Positions 1 through 8,845 are shown, numbered from the stretch's first letter. The stretch: 54,033 bases of DNA from DASZMX01 sp035551475 (GCA_035551475.1 DASZMX010000106.1:1-54033); one strand, 5' to 3'. Numbers and translations are program-made. The notes: generated by a model from the sequence alone, not told the origin.

Positions 1-3000
1 GTCAACAGCACGACGGTCACTTATACCTGGACCGCGAATAAAGTCCCGCCGAGCATCACGGTTCCGCCCGGCAGCGACCTGGCCTGCGACCCGACGAGCA
101 TCCCGGATGATTCCGCGATCAGCAACACGGTGGCAGTGACCGGCAACTGCGGCAGCCCGACGACCTTCACCGTGACGCACGTTGATGGCGCGGTGGATTG
201 CGCGGCGGGCCGCGTGTTCACGATCACGGCGACCGACGCCTGCGGCAATATCAACACCGCGACGGTCACCTATACTTGGACGGCGAACAAAGTCGCTCCG
301 ACGATCAGCGTGCCGCCCGGCTCTGATCTGGCGTGCAATCCGACCACCATTCCTGATGACCTTGCGGTCAGCAACACGGTGATCATCACCGGCAATTGCG
401 CCAGCAAGACCAGCTTCACCGTGTCGCATCAAGACAACGTCGTGAACTGCGCCGCATCCCGCGTCTTCACGATCAACGCGATTGACGCCTGCGGCAACAC
501 GGCCAGCACGACCGTCACCTACACCTGGACTGCGAATAAGGTGAACCCGACGTTGAGCGGCATTCCTGCCAGTGGCGACCTGGGCTGCAATCCGCCTTCG
601 ATCCCGACCTGCGCCAGCATCAAGGCCTTGATCTCGGCCACCGGCAACTGCGGCAGCGCGGTGACGGTGACAGTGACGAGCCCGGGCGCGACGGTTAATA
701 ACTGCGCCGCGTCCCAGACGTTCAACATCTCCGCCGTCGATACCTGCGGCAACACCGCGACCGCAGCGGTGACCTATACTTGGACCGCGAACAAGGTGAA
801 CCCGACGTTGAGCGGCGTTCCTGCCAGTGGCGACCTTGGCTGCAATCCGCCTTCGATCCCGACCTGCGCCAGCATCAAGGCCCTGATCACGGCCAACGGC
901 AACTGCGGCAGCGCGACGACCGTGACGGTGACGAGCCCCGGCGCCACGATCAACAACTGCGCGGCGTCGCAGACGTTCAACATCTCCGCCGTGGATAGCT
1001 GCGGCAACACCGCGACCGCGGCCGTGACCTACACCTGGACGGCGAACAAGGTGAATCCGACCTTGAGCGGCGTGCCGGCTGGCGGCCCGCTCGGTTGCAA
1101 TCCGCCTTCCCTGCCGACCTGCGCCAGTGTCAAAGCGCTGATCTCGGCGACCGGCAATTGCGGCAGCCCGGTGACCGTGACGGTCACGACTCCCGGCGCC
1201 ACGATCAACAACTGCGCGGCGTCGCAGACGTTTAACATCTCCGCCGTCGATGCCTGCGGCAACACCGCGACCGCGGCCGTGACCTACACCTGGACAGCCA
1301 ACAAAGTGAATCCCACCTTGAACGGCGTGCCTCCTGGCGGCCCGCTTGGTTGCAATCCGCCTTCGCTGCCGACTTGCGCCAGCGTCAAAGCGCTGATTAC
1401 GGCGATCGGCAACTGCGGCAGCCCGGTGACCGTGACAGTCACGACCCCTGGCGTGACGGTCAATAATTGCGCGGCCTCGCAGGTCTTCAACATCTCGGCG
1501 GTGGATAGCTGCGGCAACACCGCGACCGCGGCCGTGACCTACACTTGGACGGCGAACAAGGTGAATCCGACCTTGAGCGGCGTGCCGGCGGGCGGCCCGC
1601 TCGGTTGCAATCCGACTTCGCTCCCGACCTGCGCCAGCATCAAGGCGCTGATTACGGGCCACGGCAATTGCGGCAGCCCGGTGACGGTGACGGTGACGAC
1701 GCCTGGCGTGACGATTAACAACTGCGCGGCGTCGCAGACCTTTAACATCTCCGGTGTGGATAGTTGCGGCAACACCGCGACCGCAGCGGTGACATATACC
1801 TGGACGGCGAACAAAGTGAACCCGACCTTGAGCGGTGTTCCGGCGAACACCAACCTGGGCTGCAACCCGGCCGCGATCACTTCCGACGCCGCGATCAAAG
1901 GATTGATCAGCGCCACCGGCAACTGCGGCAGCACGGTGATAGTCACCGTGACGCATGTTGATTCCACCAACGGCTGCCTTGCGCAACGCCTTTTCGTGGT
2001 TACGGCCACGGATTCGTGCAATAACTCGTCCGCCGCGAATGTCATCTATAGCTGGACGATTGATATCGCCGGCCCGACGATCATTTGCCCGCCGGATTTG
2101 ACGGTGGTGACCAATTGCCACAAGGTCTATTGCACCTTCTGTCCGAGCGATTGGAGCGGCCCGTGCAACAGCGGATACAATGGCTATGGCTCCTATGGCA
2201 ATAGCTGGTGGAATTCCTGGAACAATTACAATAACAACTCGGATTGCGGCTCCTCCTTCAATAACTGGTGGAAGAACTGCGATGGCGACGACGGCGGCGG
2301 CAGCTCCTGGTGGAGTTCGTGGAACGCCCAGAATTGCGGCTCCGGATGGTGGAGCGGTTGGACCGGCAGTTCCTACAACAATTGGTGGGGCTCCTGGAAC
2401 CGCTGCAACTACGGCAGCCAATCCTTCGTGCCCTGCGCCGGCAGCAACCCGGGCAGCGTCCTGTGCGACAACTTCAGCAAGGTTTACTCCAACGGCTGCG
2501 TGAAGATCGGCAAATCCGATGGTTACTGCCTGACCTTCAATTCCTCGAGCGCGGTGCAGAACTGCCTCGGTTTCGGCGGCAACCCCGGCGTGCTTAATTG
2601 CAGCGCGGTGAATCCGAAGAGCTGCTCGGCCGGCTCCTTCTGCGCGGGCGTGCTCGCCTTGCAGCTTAACTGCGACTACGGCGATTCCGGCTGCGGCAAT
2701 TCGCACTTCTTCGGCTCCTGCGGCGACTTGGTGCTGTGTGATCCGACCTCGCCTTGCAACGGCAAGCGCGTGCGCGATATTTGCGCCATTGCCAACTGCG
2801 CCTTGGGCGGCGGCTCGCTGCCTCCGGGCTGCACCGTCAGCAACCTCTGCAACCTGGTGAATTGCCTCAATCAATCCTTCCAGGGCTGCAAAGTCAGCAG
2901 CTGGTGCTCCTCGCACCTCTGCCCGGTGCATAATCCCTCCCCCATCAACGCCGGCTACCCGACGATCCTCGGCGGATGCAGCACGATTGTTTCCTCTAAC

Positions 3001-4344
3001 TACTCGGACGTCGTGACGCCCTTGAGCTGCGCGGGAAGTTACGTGATCACCCGCACCTGGACGGCGACCGATGCTTGCGGCGTGAGCAATAGCTGCCAAC
3101 AGACGATCACCATCGTCCAGAGCCCCTCCTCGACCGTCACCGGCAAAGTGGTGCAGGCTTGCGCGGGCGATAGCGACCTGAGCAACAACCAAGCCCTGGC
3201 CAACGTCACCGTGACGCTGAAGAGCGGAACCTCCACCGTGGCGACCGACACCACGGATAGCTCGGGCAACTATGAGTTCGATAACCTGACTGCCGGAACC
3301 TACACCGTGGTGGTTACTCCTCCGAGCGGCTACACCGAGACGTCGCCGACCGACAATAAAAACACCCAAAGCGTGACCGTGGGCGCCTGCCAGAGCAGCA
3401 GCGTGGCTACCTTCGGTTACACTGGTTCGACTCCTGGAATCCAATTAACCAAGAGCGGCCCGGTTTGCGCCACCAATGGCCAGACGATTGCTTATACGTT
3501 CAAGGTCTGCAACACCGGCAATACCTGTCTGTCCGTTTCCGTGAGCGATCCGCTCCTCGGCGGCGTGATCTACACCAAGACGGGCGTGGCTCCCGGACAA
3601 TCGCTGTTGTTCACCAATAACTACACGATCAATGCCGCCAAAGGCGCCTGCGCCTTGACCAACGTGGCCACCGCCACCGGCACGGCTCCGAACGGCAAGA
3701 CCGCCACGAGCACCGACAACGCCATCACCTGCCTGACCACCAAGTCCTGCGTGAGCACGATTTGCGGCAGCTTCAACAGCTCCAACCCTGGCAGCGGCTA
3801 CGTCTGGTGCAACGCGCATCTGAGCAGCTATCCCAAGCAGAAGTGCAACGTCTTCTGCCAGCAAGGCACCGTCACGCTCAAGTGCAACAACGGCAAGACC
3901 TACACCTATCAAGTGCCGGATTGCAAAATCACGTTCGACCCGAGCTGCAGCTCGGCCAGCAGCTCCTTTGATGGCTCCTGCTGGAACACCACCTTGCCCT
4001 GCAATGGTGACGATGAAATCCTCCTCTCGGCCTGCGGCATTCCGTGGAACTCGGACTTCGTTGGTTGCAAAAATGTTTGCTGGACGGCGAACTTCTGCTC
4101 CGACTACTCCGGCTTCAACTGCAACTGGCAATGGGGCGCATCCTGCTACAAGAACGACCTGAGCGATTGCAGCAGCGCGAATCCCAAGCCTTGCCACACC
4201 ACTTACTGCCAAGGTTTCAGCTCTGGTGACCACGCCTGCACCCCGCAGAATTACAAGTCATACTGTGTCGCTGGCGGCACCGGCTCCGGCGGATCCAGTT
4301 ATTGCGGCAACTGGACCAGTTCCGCCTCCGTGACCTGTAAATAA
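1..4344 (+). CDS. Giant Cys-rich secreted repeat protein (5' end missing)
   Basis: The reading frame is open from base 1, so the true start lies upstream; 1447 residues are visible. Residues 10-684 are eight tandem HYR/Ig-like beta repeats of 83-85 residues, each opening near TWTANK and carrying four or five Cys. Residues about 725-805 are rich in Trp, Asn, Ser and Gly. A Cys-dense stretch follows, then one degenerate HYR-like unit (TWTATDACG, about 1019). Next come an SdrD-B/CNA-B-like domain (about 1045-1140, SSGNYEFDNLTAGTY) and a DUF11-like domain (about 1146-1244), and finally a Cys-rich tail of 200 residues. These domains are typical of large surface or secreted proteins, with stacked beta domains probably held by disulfides. 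I see no LPXTG, PEP-CTERM or type IX sorting tail. The function is unknown; adhesin or envelope matrix is an inference. A bidirectional hairpin follows the stop. Confidence 0.85.
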   Translation, partial: VNSTTVTYTWTANKVPPSITVPPGSDLACDPTSIPDDSAISNTVAVTGNCGSPTTFTVTHVDGAVDCAAGRVFTITATDACGNINTATVTYTWTANKVAPTISVPPGSDLACNPTTIPDDLAVSNTVIITGNCASKTSFTVSHQDNVVNCAASRVFTINAIDACGNTASTTVTYTWTANKVNPTLSGIPASGDLGCNPPSIPTCASIKALISATGNCGSAVTVTVTSPGATVNNCAASQTFNISAVDTCGNTATAAVTYTWTANKVNPTLSGVPASGDLGCNPPSIPTCASIKALITANGNCGSATTVTVTSPGATINNCAASQTFNISAVDSCGNTATAAVTYTWTANKVNPTLSGVPAGGPLGCNPPSLPTCASVKALISATGNCGSPVTVTVTTPGATINNCAASQTFNISAVDACGNTATAAVTYTWTANKVNPTLNGVPPGGPLGCNPPSLPTCASVKALITAIGNCGSPVTVTVTTPGVTVNNCAASQVFNISAVDSCGNTATAAVTYTWTANKVNPTLSGVPAGGPLGCNPTSLPTCASIKALITGHGNCGSPVTVTVTTPGVTINNCAASQTFNISGVDSCGNTATAAVTYTWTANKVNPTLSGVPANTNLGCNPAAITSDAAIKGLISATGNCGSTVIVTVTHVDSTNGCLAQRLFVVTATDSCNNSSAANVIYSWTIDIAGPTIICPPDLTVVTNCHKVYCTFCPSDWSGPCNSGYNGYGSYGNSWWNSWNNYNNNSDCGSSFNNWWKNCDGDDGGGSSWWSSWNAQNCGSGWWSGWTGSSYNNWWGSWNRCNYGSQSFVPCAGSNPGSVLCDNFSKVYSNGCVKIGKSDGYCLTFNSSSAVQNCLGFGGNPGVLNCSAVNPKSCSAGSFCAGVLALQLNCDYGDSGCGNSHFFGSCGDLVLCDPTSPCNGKRVRDICAIANCALGGGSLPPGCTVSNLCNLVNCLNQSFQGCKVSSWCSSHLCPVHNPSPINAGYPTILGGCSTIVSSNYSDVVTPLSCAGSYVITRTWTATDACGVSNSCQQTITIVQSPSSTVTGKVVQACAGDSDLSNNQALANVTVTLKSGTSTVATDTTDSSGNYEFDNLTAGTYTVVVTPPSGYTETSPTDNKNTQSVTVGACQSSSVATFGYTGSTPGIQLTKSGPVCATNGQTIAYTFKVCNTGNTCLSVSVSDPLLGGVIYTKTGVAPGQSLLFTNNYTINAAKGACALTNVATATGTAPNGKTATSTDNAITCLTTKSCVSTICGSFNSSNPGSGYVWCNAHLSSYPKQKCNVFCQQGTVTLKCNNGKTYTYQVPDCKITFDPSCSSASSSFDGSCWNTTLPCNGDDEILLSACGIPWNSDFVGCKNVCWTANFCSDYSGFNCNWQWGASCYKNDLSDCSSANPKPCHTTYCQGFSSGDHACTPQNYKSYCVAGGTGSGGSSYCGNWTSSASVTCK
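28..2052 (+). repeat. Eight tandem 249-255 bp coding repeats
   Basis: Units begin at the Trp codon of TWTANK at 28, 277, 526, 781, 1036, 1291, 1546 and 1801, and the next Trp codon is at 2053. The first two units are 249 bp, the next five are exactly 255 bp and the last is 252 bp. The five 255-bp units are very similar in DNA and contain an extra Cys (PTCAS) missing from the first two. This points to recent duplication of a Cys-gaining unit. They encode beta-sandwich repeats of the giant secreted protein. Such arrays are prone to copy-number change and to assembly collapse. Confidence 0.95.
2170..2420 (+). other. Trp-rich low-complexity coding tract
   Basis: This part of the giant secreted protein repeats a short pattern, a Trp pair followed two residues later by another Trp: SWWNSW, SWWSSW, GWWSGW and NWWGSW, plus a shorter NWWKN. 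The patterns are separated by Asn/Ser/Gly/Tyr and a few Cys. Trp is usually rare, so about 15 Trp in 80 residues is extreme. The frame continues unbroken on both sides. Function unknown. Confidence 0.85.
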
Positions 4345-4361
4345 TACAAACCGGATCGCTG

Positions 4362-4391
4362 GCGGCGGCCCTGCTTCGGCGGGGCCGCCGC
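4362..4391. terminator. Bidirectional hairpin between convergent genes
   Basis: The perfect 10-bp arms gcggcggccc (4362-4371) and gggccgccgc (4382-4391) enclose a 10-nt loop, with tggcatttt after the right arm. It lies between the stop of the giant secreted protein (4344) and the stop of the leftward rRNA methyltransferase (4400), where a shared terminator is expected. The T-tract is short, so efficiency is uncertain. Confidence 0.6.
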
Positions 4392-4399
4392 TGGCATTT

Positions 4400-5620
4400 T
4401 CAGCGGGCGGCTTTTTCAGTCAGATAAATCGCCTTCAGATATTCGCCCTCCCGGTAAGTCGCGGCATGATCGGGCGCGTGCCCCGTGGTTAAAACTTCCT
4501 CAAACCGCCGCCCCGTCTCCTGCGCCGCCTCCAGGACTTTGCCGAAAAACTCTTCTTTTTCCACGTGCGCCGAGCACGAGCAAGCCACCAGCGTCCCGCC
4601 CGGTTCCAGACGCCGCAGCGCCGCCCCGGCCAGTTTGCCGTATGCCAGCAGCGCGTCGTCCCGTTCGCTTTCGCGCTTTGCCAGCGACGGCGGGTCCAGC
4701 ACGATCAGGCCATATTTCTTCTCGACGGATTTCTGGAGCCACGCAAAAGCATCCGCCTGGATCGTTTCATGCCGGCAATTCCCGACGACGGCGCGGTTCA
4801 GCTCAAAATTTCTCCGCGCCGCTGCCAGCGCGTGTTCACTGATATCGAGGCTGACCGTCTCCGTCGCTCCGCCTGCGGCCGCTGACACGGAAAACCCGCC
4901 CGAAAAACTGAACAGATTCAAAACCCGCCGGCCATGCGCCATGCCGCGCACAATTTTTCGGTTCTCCCGTTGATCAAGGAAGAATCCCGTCTTTTGTCCT
5001 TTCCTCGGATCACTTTCAAACCGCAGGCCGTTTTCCAGAAAGACCACCGGCCCTGCGATCGATTCTCCATGCAGCATTTGCCCGTCTTCCAAGCCAAATT
5101 TTTCCGCCGCCAGCTGCTGAATATTGCGGCTCAACCGCAAAACCACCCTACCAAACTTTGTTATAGGTATAACAAAGTTTGGTAAGAGCACGGGCAGCCA
5201 GGGCAGCCAGGCGGCGGTGTATAATTTGAGCACGAGGGTGTCGTTGTACTTGTCTGCCACCAGGCCGGGCAGGCCGTCGCTTTCACCGTTTAGCCAGCGG
5301 AAACCGGTCGTGGTTTGATCGAACATGCCCTCGCGGCGTGTCCAGGCGGCTTTGATTTTTTCCGCGAACCAGGCGTCGTCGATGCGCAAGGGCTTGCCGG
5401 CATGCAGCACGCGCACGCGGATGGGCGAATCGTTGTCAAATAAACCAACGGCGAGGAACTTGTCGCGATGATCGAAGATCACGGCCAGCTCGCCGGTGGC
5501 GCCGTCGCGGTTTTGCTCGCGCACGCTGCCGGCAAAAATCCACGGATGACCCTTCCGCGCCATGGTCTCGGCCACGGCGGTCACGCGCAGCCGCAGGGCC
5601 GGTTTTTTATCGCTCACCAT
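4400..5620 (-). CDS. rlmI: RlmI-like 23S rRNA (cytosine-C5) methyltransferase
   Basis: This 406-residue class I SAM-dependent methyltransferase has the RlmI/YccW layout. Residues 8-70 form an N-terminal PUA-type RNA-binding domain (KGHPWIFAGSV), followed by the RlmI-type domain (GFRWLNGESDGLPGLVADKY) and the Rossmann core. Visible motifs are LNLFSFSGGFS for SAM binding, VLDPPSLAK for the active site and ACSCSAHV, which carries the likely catalytic Cys. In E. coli this family makes m5C1962 of 23S rRNA; the exact position here is inferred. Residues 146-158 (LPNFVIPITKFGR) have no obvious family counterpart and are encoded by a 36-nt palindrome. The ATG is at 5620 and the gene is divergent from prmC across about 90 bp. 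Confidence 0.9.
   Translation of the reverse strand: MVSDKKPALRLRVTAVAETMARKGHPWIFAGSVREQNRDGATGELAVIFDHRDKFLAVGLFDNDSPIRVRVLHAGKPLRIDDAWFAEKIKAAWTRREGMFDQTTTGFRWLNGESDGLPGLVADKYNDTLVLKLYTAAWLPWLPVLLPNFVIPITKFGRVVLRLSRNIQQLAAEKFGLEDGQMLHGESIAGPVVFLENGLRFESDPRKGQKTGFFLDQRENRKIVRGMAHGRRVLNLFSFSGGFSVSAAAGGATETVSLDISEHALAAARRNFELNRAVVGNCRHETIQADAFAWLQKSVEKKYGLIVLDPPSLAKRESERDDALLAYGKLAGAALRRLEPGGTLVACSCSAHVEKEEFFGKVLEAAQETGRRFEEVLTTGHAPDHAATYREGEYLKAIYLTEKAAR
5149..5184. repeat. 36-nt palindromic element inserted in frame in rlmI
   Basis: The perfect 17-bp arms taccaaactttgttata (5149-5165) and tataacaaagtttggta (5168-5184) flank a 2-nt GG centre. The length of 36 nt is a multiple of three. The element is AT-rich inside a GC-rich gene. 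Four of its six frames are open and the one in use reads PNFVIPITKFG. I saw no second copy in this window. It resembles in concept the palindromic elements that insert into Rickettsia genes, but there is no sequence evidence that they are related. Confidence 0.85.
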
Positions 5621-5710
5621 GAATTAGTCTTAACATCAAAGACGGGTCGGGACGGCGAAATTCCGGATAATTCTGTTAATGGGCGGGCGAACTGTGGTTA
5701 TTTTGCTGCG

Positions 5711-6571
5711 GTGACCATTCTCGAAGCCATCCAGCGCAGCGCCGATTTCCTCGCGAAAAAGGGCGTGGACTCGCCGCGTCTGCAGGTGGAATTACTGCTG
5801 GCGCACGTCCTGAAAATGCCGCGCATGAAGCTTTACCTTGGTTTTGAGCGCGCGCTGCAAACGGCGGAATTGGATGAACTGCGCGCCTTGGTGCAACGGC
5901 GGGGTCAGCGGGAGCCTTTGCAGCAAATCATCGGCTCGGTTTCGTTTTGCGGGCTGGAATTGACGGTCAATAGGAATGTTCTGGTGCCGCGCCCGGAAAC
6001 GGAGTTGCTGGCGGAGCGCGCTTGGAAATTTTTGCAATCGTCCGCGGCGGGGGAAGGGCCGCTGGCGCTGGACATGGGGACGGGCAGTGGGTGTCTCGCG
6101 ATTGCGCTGACGACGCATGTTCCCTCGGCGGTGATCTGCGCGACGGATTTATCGAATGAAGCGCTGGCGCTCGCCGCGCAAAACGCGGCGCAGCACGACG
6201 TGGCCGCAAGGATTGTGTTTCGGCAGGGGGATGGATTTGCGGCGGTGGATCCAGCGGCGCGATTCCATCTGATCGTCTCCAACCCGCCGTACATTCCCTC
6301 GGCGGAAATTGAGCAGCTTGATCCGGAGGTGCGTGATTTTGAGCCGCGCGCGGCCCTGGATGGCGGGGCGGACGGCCAGGATTTTTATCGGCGCCTGGCG
6401 GCGGAGGGGCGCGGCTTTCTCCGGCCGGGCGGGCGCCTCATGGTGGAATTGGAGGAGGAGGGCGCCGCCGCGACGCGGGCCATTTTTGCGGACGCAGGGT
6501 GGGTCGTGGAGGCGCTGGAATTGGACGATAATCGGAAACCGCGGATTTTGATTGCGCGCGCCGCGGAGTGA
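5711..6571 (+). CDS. prmC: Peptide chain release factor glutamine methyltransferase
   Basis: This 286-residue HemK/PrmC protein N5-methylates the Gln of the GGQ motif in RF1/RF2. The N-terminal helical domain (TILEAIQRSADFLAKKGV...LLLAHVL) and RQREPLQQIIGSVSF match the family. The SAM-binding LDMGTGSGCLAIAL and the signature SNPPYIP, which binds the substrate Gln, are intact. I chose GTG at 5711 because family proteins begin here; the frame stays open upstream to an ATG at 5468, but that stretch overlaps the divergent rlmI. No clear Shine-Dalgarno is seen. murA follows after 24 bp. In many bacteria prfA precedes prmC, but it does not here. Confidence 0.92.
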   Translation: MTILEAIQRSADFLAKKGVDSPRLQVELLLAHVLKMPRMKLYLGFERALQTAELDELRALVQRRGQREPLQQIIGSVSFCGLELTVNRNVLVPRPETELLAERAWKFLQSSAAGEGPLALDMGTGSGCLAIALTTHVPSAVICATDLSNEALALAAQNAAQHDVAARIVFRQGDGFAAVDPAARFHLIVSNPPYIPSAEIEQLDPEVRDFEPRAALDGGADGQDFYRRLAAEGRGFLRPGGRLMVELEEEGAAATRAIFADAGWVVEALELDDNRKPRILIARAAE

Positions 6572-6595
6572 TATGAGGATGGCCCGGCAGAATTC

Positions 6596-7858
6596 ATGGA
6601 CAGCTTTTTGATCAAAGGCGGAAGGCCGTTGGCCGGAGACGTCACTATCAGCGGCGCCAAAAACTCCGTGCTGCCCATCATGGCGGCGGCCTTGCTCACG
6701 GCTGAGCCGTGCGTCATCCGCCGCGTGCCGGATTTGAGCGACGTGCGGTTCATGGGGCAAATCTTGGAATCGCTCGGCGCCAAGGTGAAGTTTGACGGCG
6801 GGTCGGTCACCATCCACGCGGCGAAAATCAAGGGCATGGGCGATTACGAATTGATCCGCAAGATGCGCGGCTCGATTTGCATTCTGGGCCCGCTGGTGGG
6901 GCGGCTTGGGGAAGCGGTGGTTTCGCTGCCGGGCGGCTGCGTCATTGGGGCGCGCCCGGTGGATTTGCATTTGAAAGGCCTGGCGGCGCTCAGCGCGAAA
7001 ATTCATATTGATGAAGGCTACGTGAAGGCGTCGGCCCGCAAATTAAAAGGCGCCGACGTTTTCCTGGGCGGCCGCAGCGGCCCCACGGTCCTGGGCACGG
7101 GCAATATCATGATGGCCGCGGCGCTGGCGGACGGGGTCACCAAAATCGAGAGCGCCGCCTGCGAACCCGAAGTGGTGGACCTGGCCGATTTTCTCAACGC
7201 CATGGGGGCGCGCATCGTGGGCGCGGGGAGCCCGACCGTCACGGTGACGGGCGTCAAGAGCCTGCACGGCGCGGAGCACGAAGTCATTCCGGACCGCATC
7301 GAGACGGCGACGTTCGCGGTGGCCGCCGCGGCGACCGGCGGGGACGTCACGATTCACGGGGCGCGGCCGGAGCATCTGCACGCTGTGTTTGACAAGATGC
7401 GCGAGGCCGGCGTGAAGATCGAGCGTTCGGGGCAGAAGCTGCGCGTCTCGCGTCCCGGGCGGTTGAAGCCGGTGGACATCACGACGCTGCCTTACTCGGG
7501 TTTTCCCACGGACGTGCAGGCGCAAATGATGGCGCTGATGACGTTGACGCCGGGCATTTCCATTATTACGGAGCGAATTTTTGAATCGCGCTTCATGCAT
7601 GTGAGTGAGCTGGCGCGGCTGGGCGCGGACATCGCCATTGAAGGGCCGAGCGCGATCATCAAGGGCGGCCGGCCCTTGAGCGGGGCGCCGGTGATGGCGA
7701 GCGATTTGCGCGCGTCGGCGGCGCTGGTGATTGCGGGCCTGGCGGCGCGCGGGGTGACGCAAGTCAACCGCGTTTATCATATTGACCGTGGGTACGAGAA
7801 AATAGATGAGAAATTGCGCGGGCTCGGCGCGAGGATTGAACGAACGGAGGGTTCATGA
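6596..7858 (+). CDS. murA: UDP-N-acetylglucosamine 1-carboxyvinyltransferase
   Basis: MurA transfers enolpyruvate from PEP to UDP-GlcNAc, the first committed step of peptidoglycan synthesis in the cytoplasm. At 420 residues it has normal length. Key residues fall at the E. coli numbers: Lys22 (SGAKNS), Arg91 (MRGSI) and catalytic Cys115 (LPGGCVIGARPVDLH). A Cys rather than Asp at 115 predicts sensitivity to fosfomycin, an inference from the family. It lies 24 bp after prmC, and its stop overlaps the next gene by 4 bp (ATGA), so the three are probably one operon. Confidence 0.97.
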   Translation: MDSFLIKGGRPLAGDVTISGAKNSVLPIMAAALLTAEPCVIRRVPDLSDVRFMGQILESLGAKVKFDGGSVTIHAAKIKGMGDYELIRKMRGSICILGPLVGRLGEAVVSLPGGCVIGARPVDLHLKGLAALSAKIHIDEGYVKASARKLKGADVFLGGRSGPTVLGTGNIMMAAALADGVTKIESAACEPEVVDLADFLNAMGARIVGAGSPTVTVTGVKSLHGAEHEVIPDRIETATFAVAAAATGGDVTIHGARPEHLHAVFDKMREAGVKIERSGQKLRVSRPGRLKPVDITTLPYSGFPTDVQAQMMALMTLTPGISIITERIFESRFMHVSELARLGADIAIEGPSAIIKGGRPLSGAPVMASDLRASAALVIAGLAARGVTQVNRVYHIDRGYEKIDEKLRGLGARIERTEGS

Positions 7859-8274
7859 CAAAATTTCTTCTTGGCGTGGTCATTGTCGTCGGGTTGGCGC
7901 TCGGCGGATGGCAGATTTTTGAATATTGGGGCAAGGTGAAAGCCGCCAACCCCGATCCGAACGCCCAGGTGGTCGAGGCGCCGCCGCCGGCGCCATCGGA
8001 TGGGGACAGCTTGACGGGCATGCCGGAGAATTTGGAACCTATTTACCAGGCTTCCAAGGCGCGAGGGGTGGCGGGGTTGCGCGATTTTCTGACGATTTAC
8101 GGCAAGAGCATGTCCGACCCGCGCCTGTCGTGGATCCAACTGGACTACGTGCTGCTGGTGGCGCAAAGCAACCCGGCGGAGGCGCGGCGGGTGTTCGCGT
8201 TAGTCAAGAATAGAACGACGTCCGATTCGCCCGTGTATCGGCGCGTTCAATTGCTGGCCAAGACGTACGAATAG
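7855..8274 (+). CDS. Small membrane-anchored protein, unknown function
   Basis: This 139-residue protein starts within the murA stop codon, so it is translationally coupled. Residues 4-22 (FLLGVVIVVGLALGGWQIF) form a single hydrophobic segment acting as an uncleaved anchor or signal peptide. A Pro/Ala-rich linker (about 40-52) leads to a helical domain of about 90 residues, with LRDFLTIYGKSMSDPRLSWIQLDYV and SNPAEARRVFALVKNRT. The C-terminal half could be a TPR-like helical fold, but I do not recognise a family. The coupling to murA suggests, but does not show, a cell-envelope role. Confidence 0.75.
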   Translation: MTKFLLGVVIVVGLALGGWQIFEYWGKVKAANPDPNAQVVEAPPPAPSDGDSLTGMPENLEPIYQASKARGVAGLRDFLTIYGKSMSDPRLSWIQLDYVLLVAQSNPAEARRVFALVKNRTTSDSPVYRRVQLLAKTYE

Positions 8275-8289
8275 CGCGGGTTCGCGATT

Positions 8290-8311
8290 TTCCTCGATTT
8301 TTTTCGAGGAA
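8290..8311. other. Hairpin between the anchored-protein and zinc-ribbon genes
   Basis: The 8-bp arms ttcctcga (8290-8297) and tcgaggaa (8304-8311) enclose a loop of six T. It sits 15 bp after the stop of the membrane-anchored protein. The T run is in the loop rather than after the stem, so it is not a textbook terminator, although it could end or stabilise the murA transcript. Confidence 0.4.
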
Positions 8312-8356
8312 TAAATATTCTGTGGCGTAATAGCCCGTCAAAGAAAGTGATCGATT

Positions 8357-8845
8357 ATGGATATCACCTTCAAATGCCCCAATTGCGGCCAAGAACTCGA
8401 AGTGGACTCCTCCGGCGCCGGCACCAGCATTGAGTGCCCCTCGTGCGCGCGCGCCATCACGGTCCCAGCGCCGGAAGCGCAAAACGGCGAAGCGGAAACG
8501 GTGGAGCAACCGCGCACCGTGACGGTGTCGGCGGCGGCCAAAGCCGAGAAACATTTTGTCGTGCCCGACCATTCCGGTCCTGCCGCGGCGCTGATCCAGA
8601 AGGCGAGCCGGCCGTTGGAAGTCGCCGCCAAGGACAGCGACAAAAAAGTTCGCATCAAGACGTTCAAGCACACGGACTGCCAGGAAGTGGGCCACGATCG
8701 TTTCGATGAAATCATCTCCGCGTTTTTGGACAAGGTCGGCTGGGACAATGTCATTAGTGTCAATCCTATTAGTTACAGCTACGTGCAGCTCGACACCCGC
8801 GCGAACGTGGCGGATTACGGGGTGCTCATCGTGTTCCGCGGCTAA
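8357..8845 (+). CDS. Zinc-ribbon protein, unknown function
   Basis: This 162-residue protein has an N-terminal zinc ribbon (residues 1-36), with CPNCGQ and CPSCAR giving two CxxC pairs about 20 residues apart. An Ala/Glu-rich linker follows, then a C-terminal domain of about 65 residues (KVRIKTFKHTDCQEVGHDRF...VISVNPISYSYVQLDT...DYGVLIVFRG). I do not recognise the C-terminal fold. Spacing of 82 bp and a hairpin separate it from the upstream gene, so it probably has its own promoter. It is cytosolic, with no signal peptide or membrane segment. Confidence 0.75.
   Translation: MDITFKCPNCGQELEVDSSGAGTSIECPSCARAITVPAPEAQNGEAETVEQPRTVTVSAAAKAEKHFVVPDHSGPAAALIQKASRPLEVAAKDSDKKVRIKTFKHTDCQEVGHDRFDEIISAFLDKVGWDNVISVNPISYSYVQLDTRANVADYGVLIVFRG

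Noticed and set aside
28..2052. Regular repeats that might suggest a CRISPR array
   Set aside because: Units are about 250 bp, in frame and encode protein; no short repeats with unique spacers are present anywhere in the window.
3422..3440. tRNA-like TTCGACTCC motif
   Set aside because: It lies in the coding frame of the giant secreted protein and no cloverleaf can be drawn around it.
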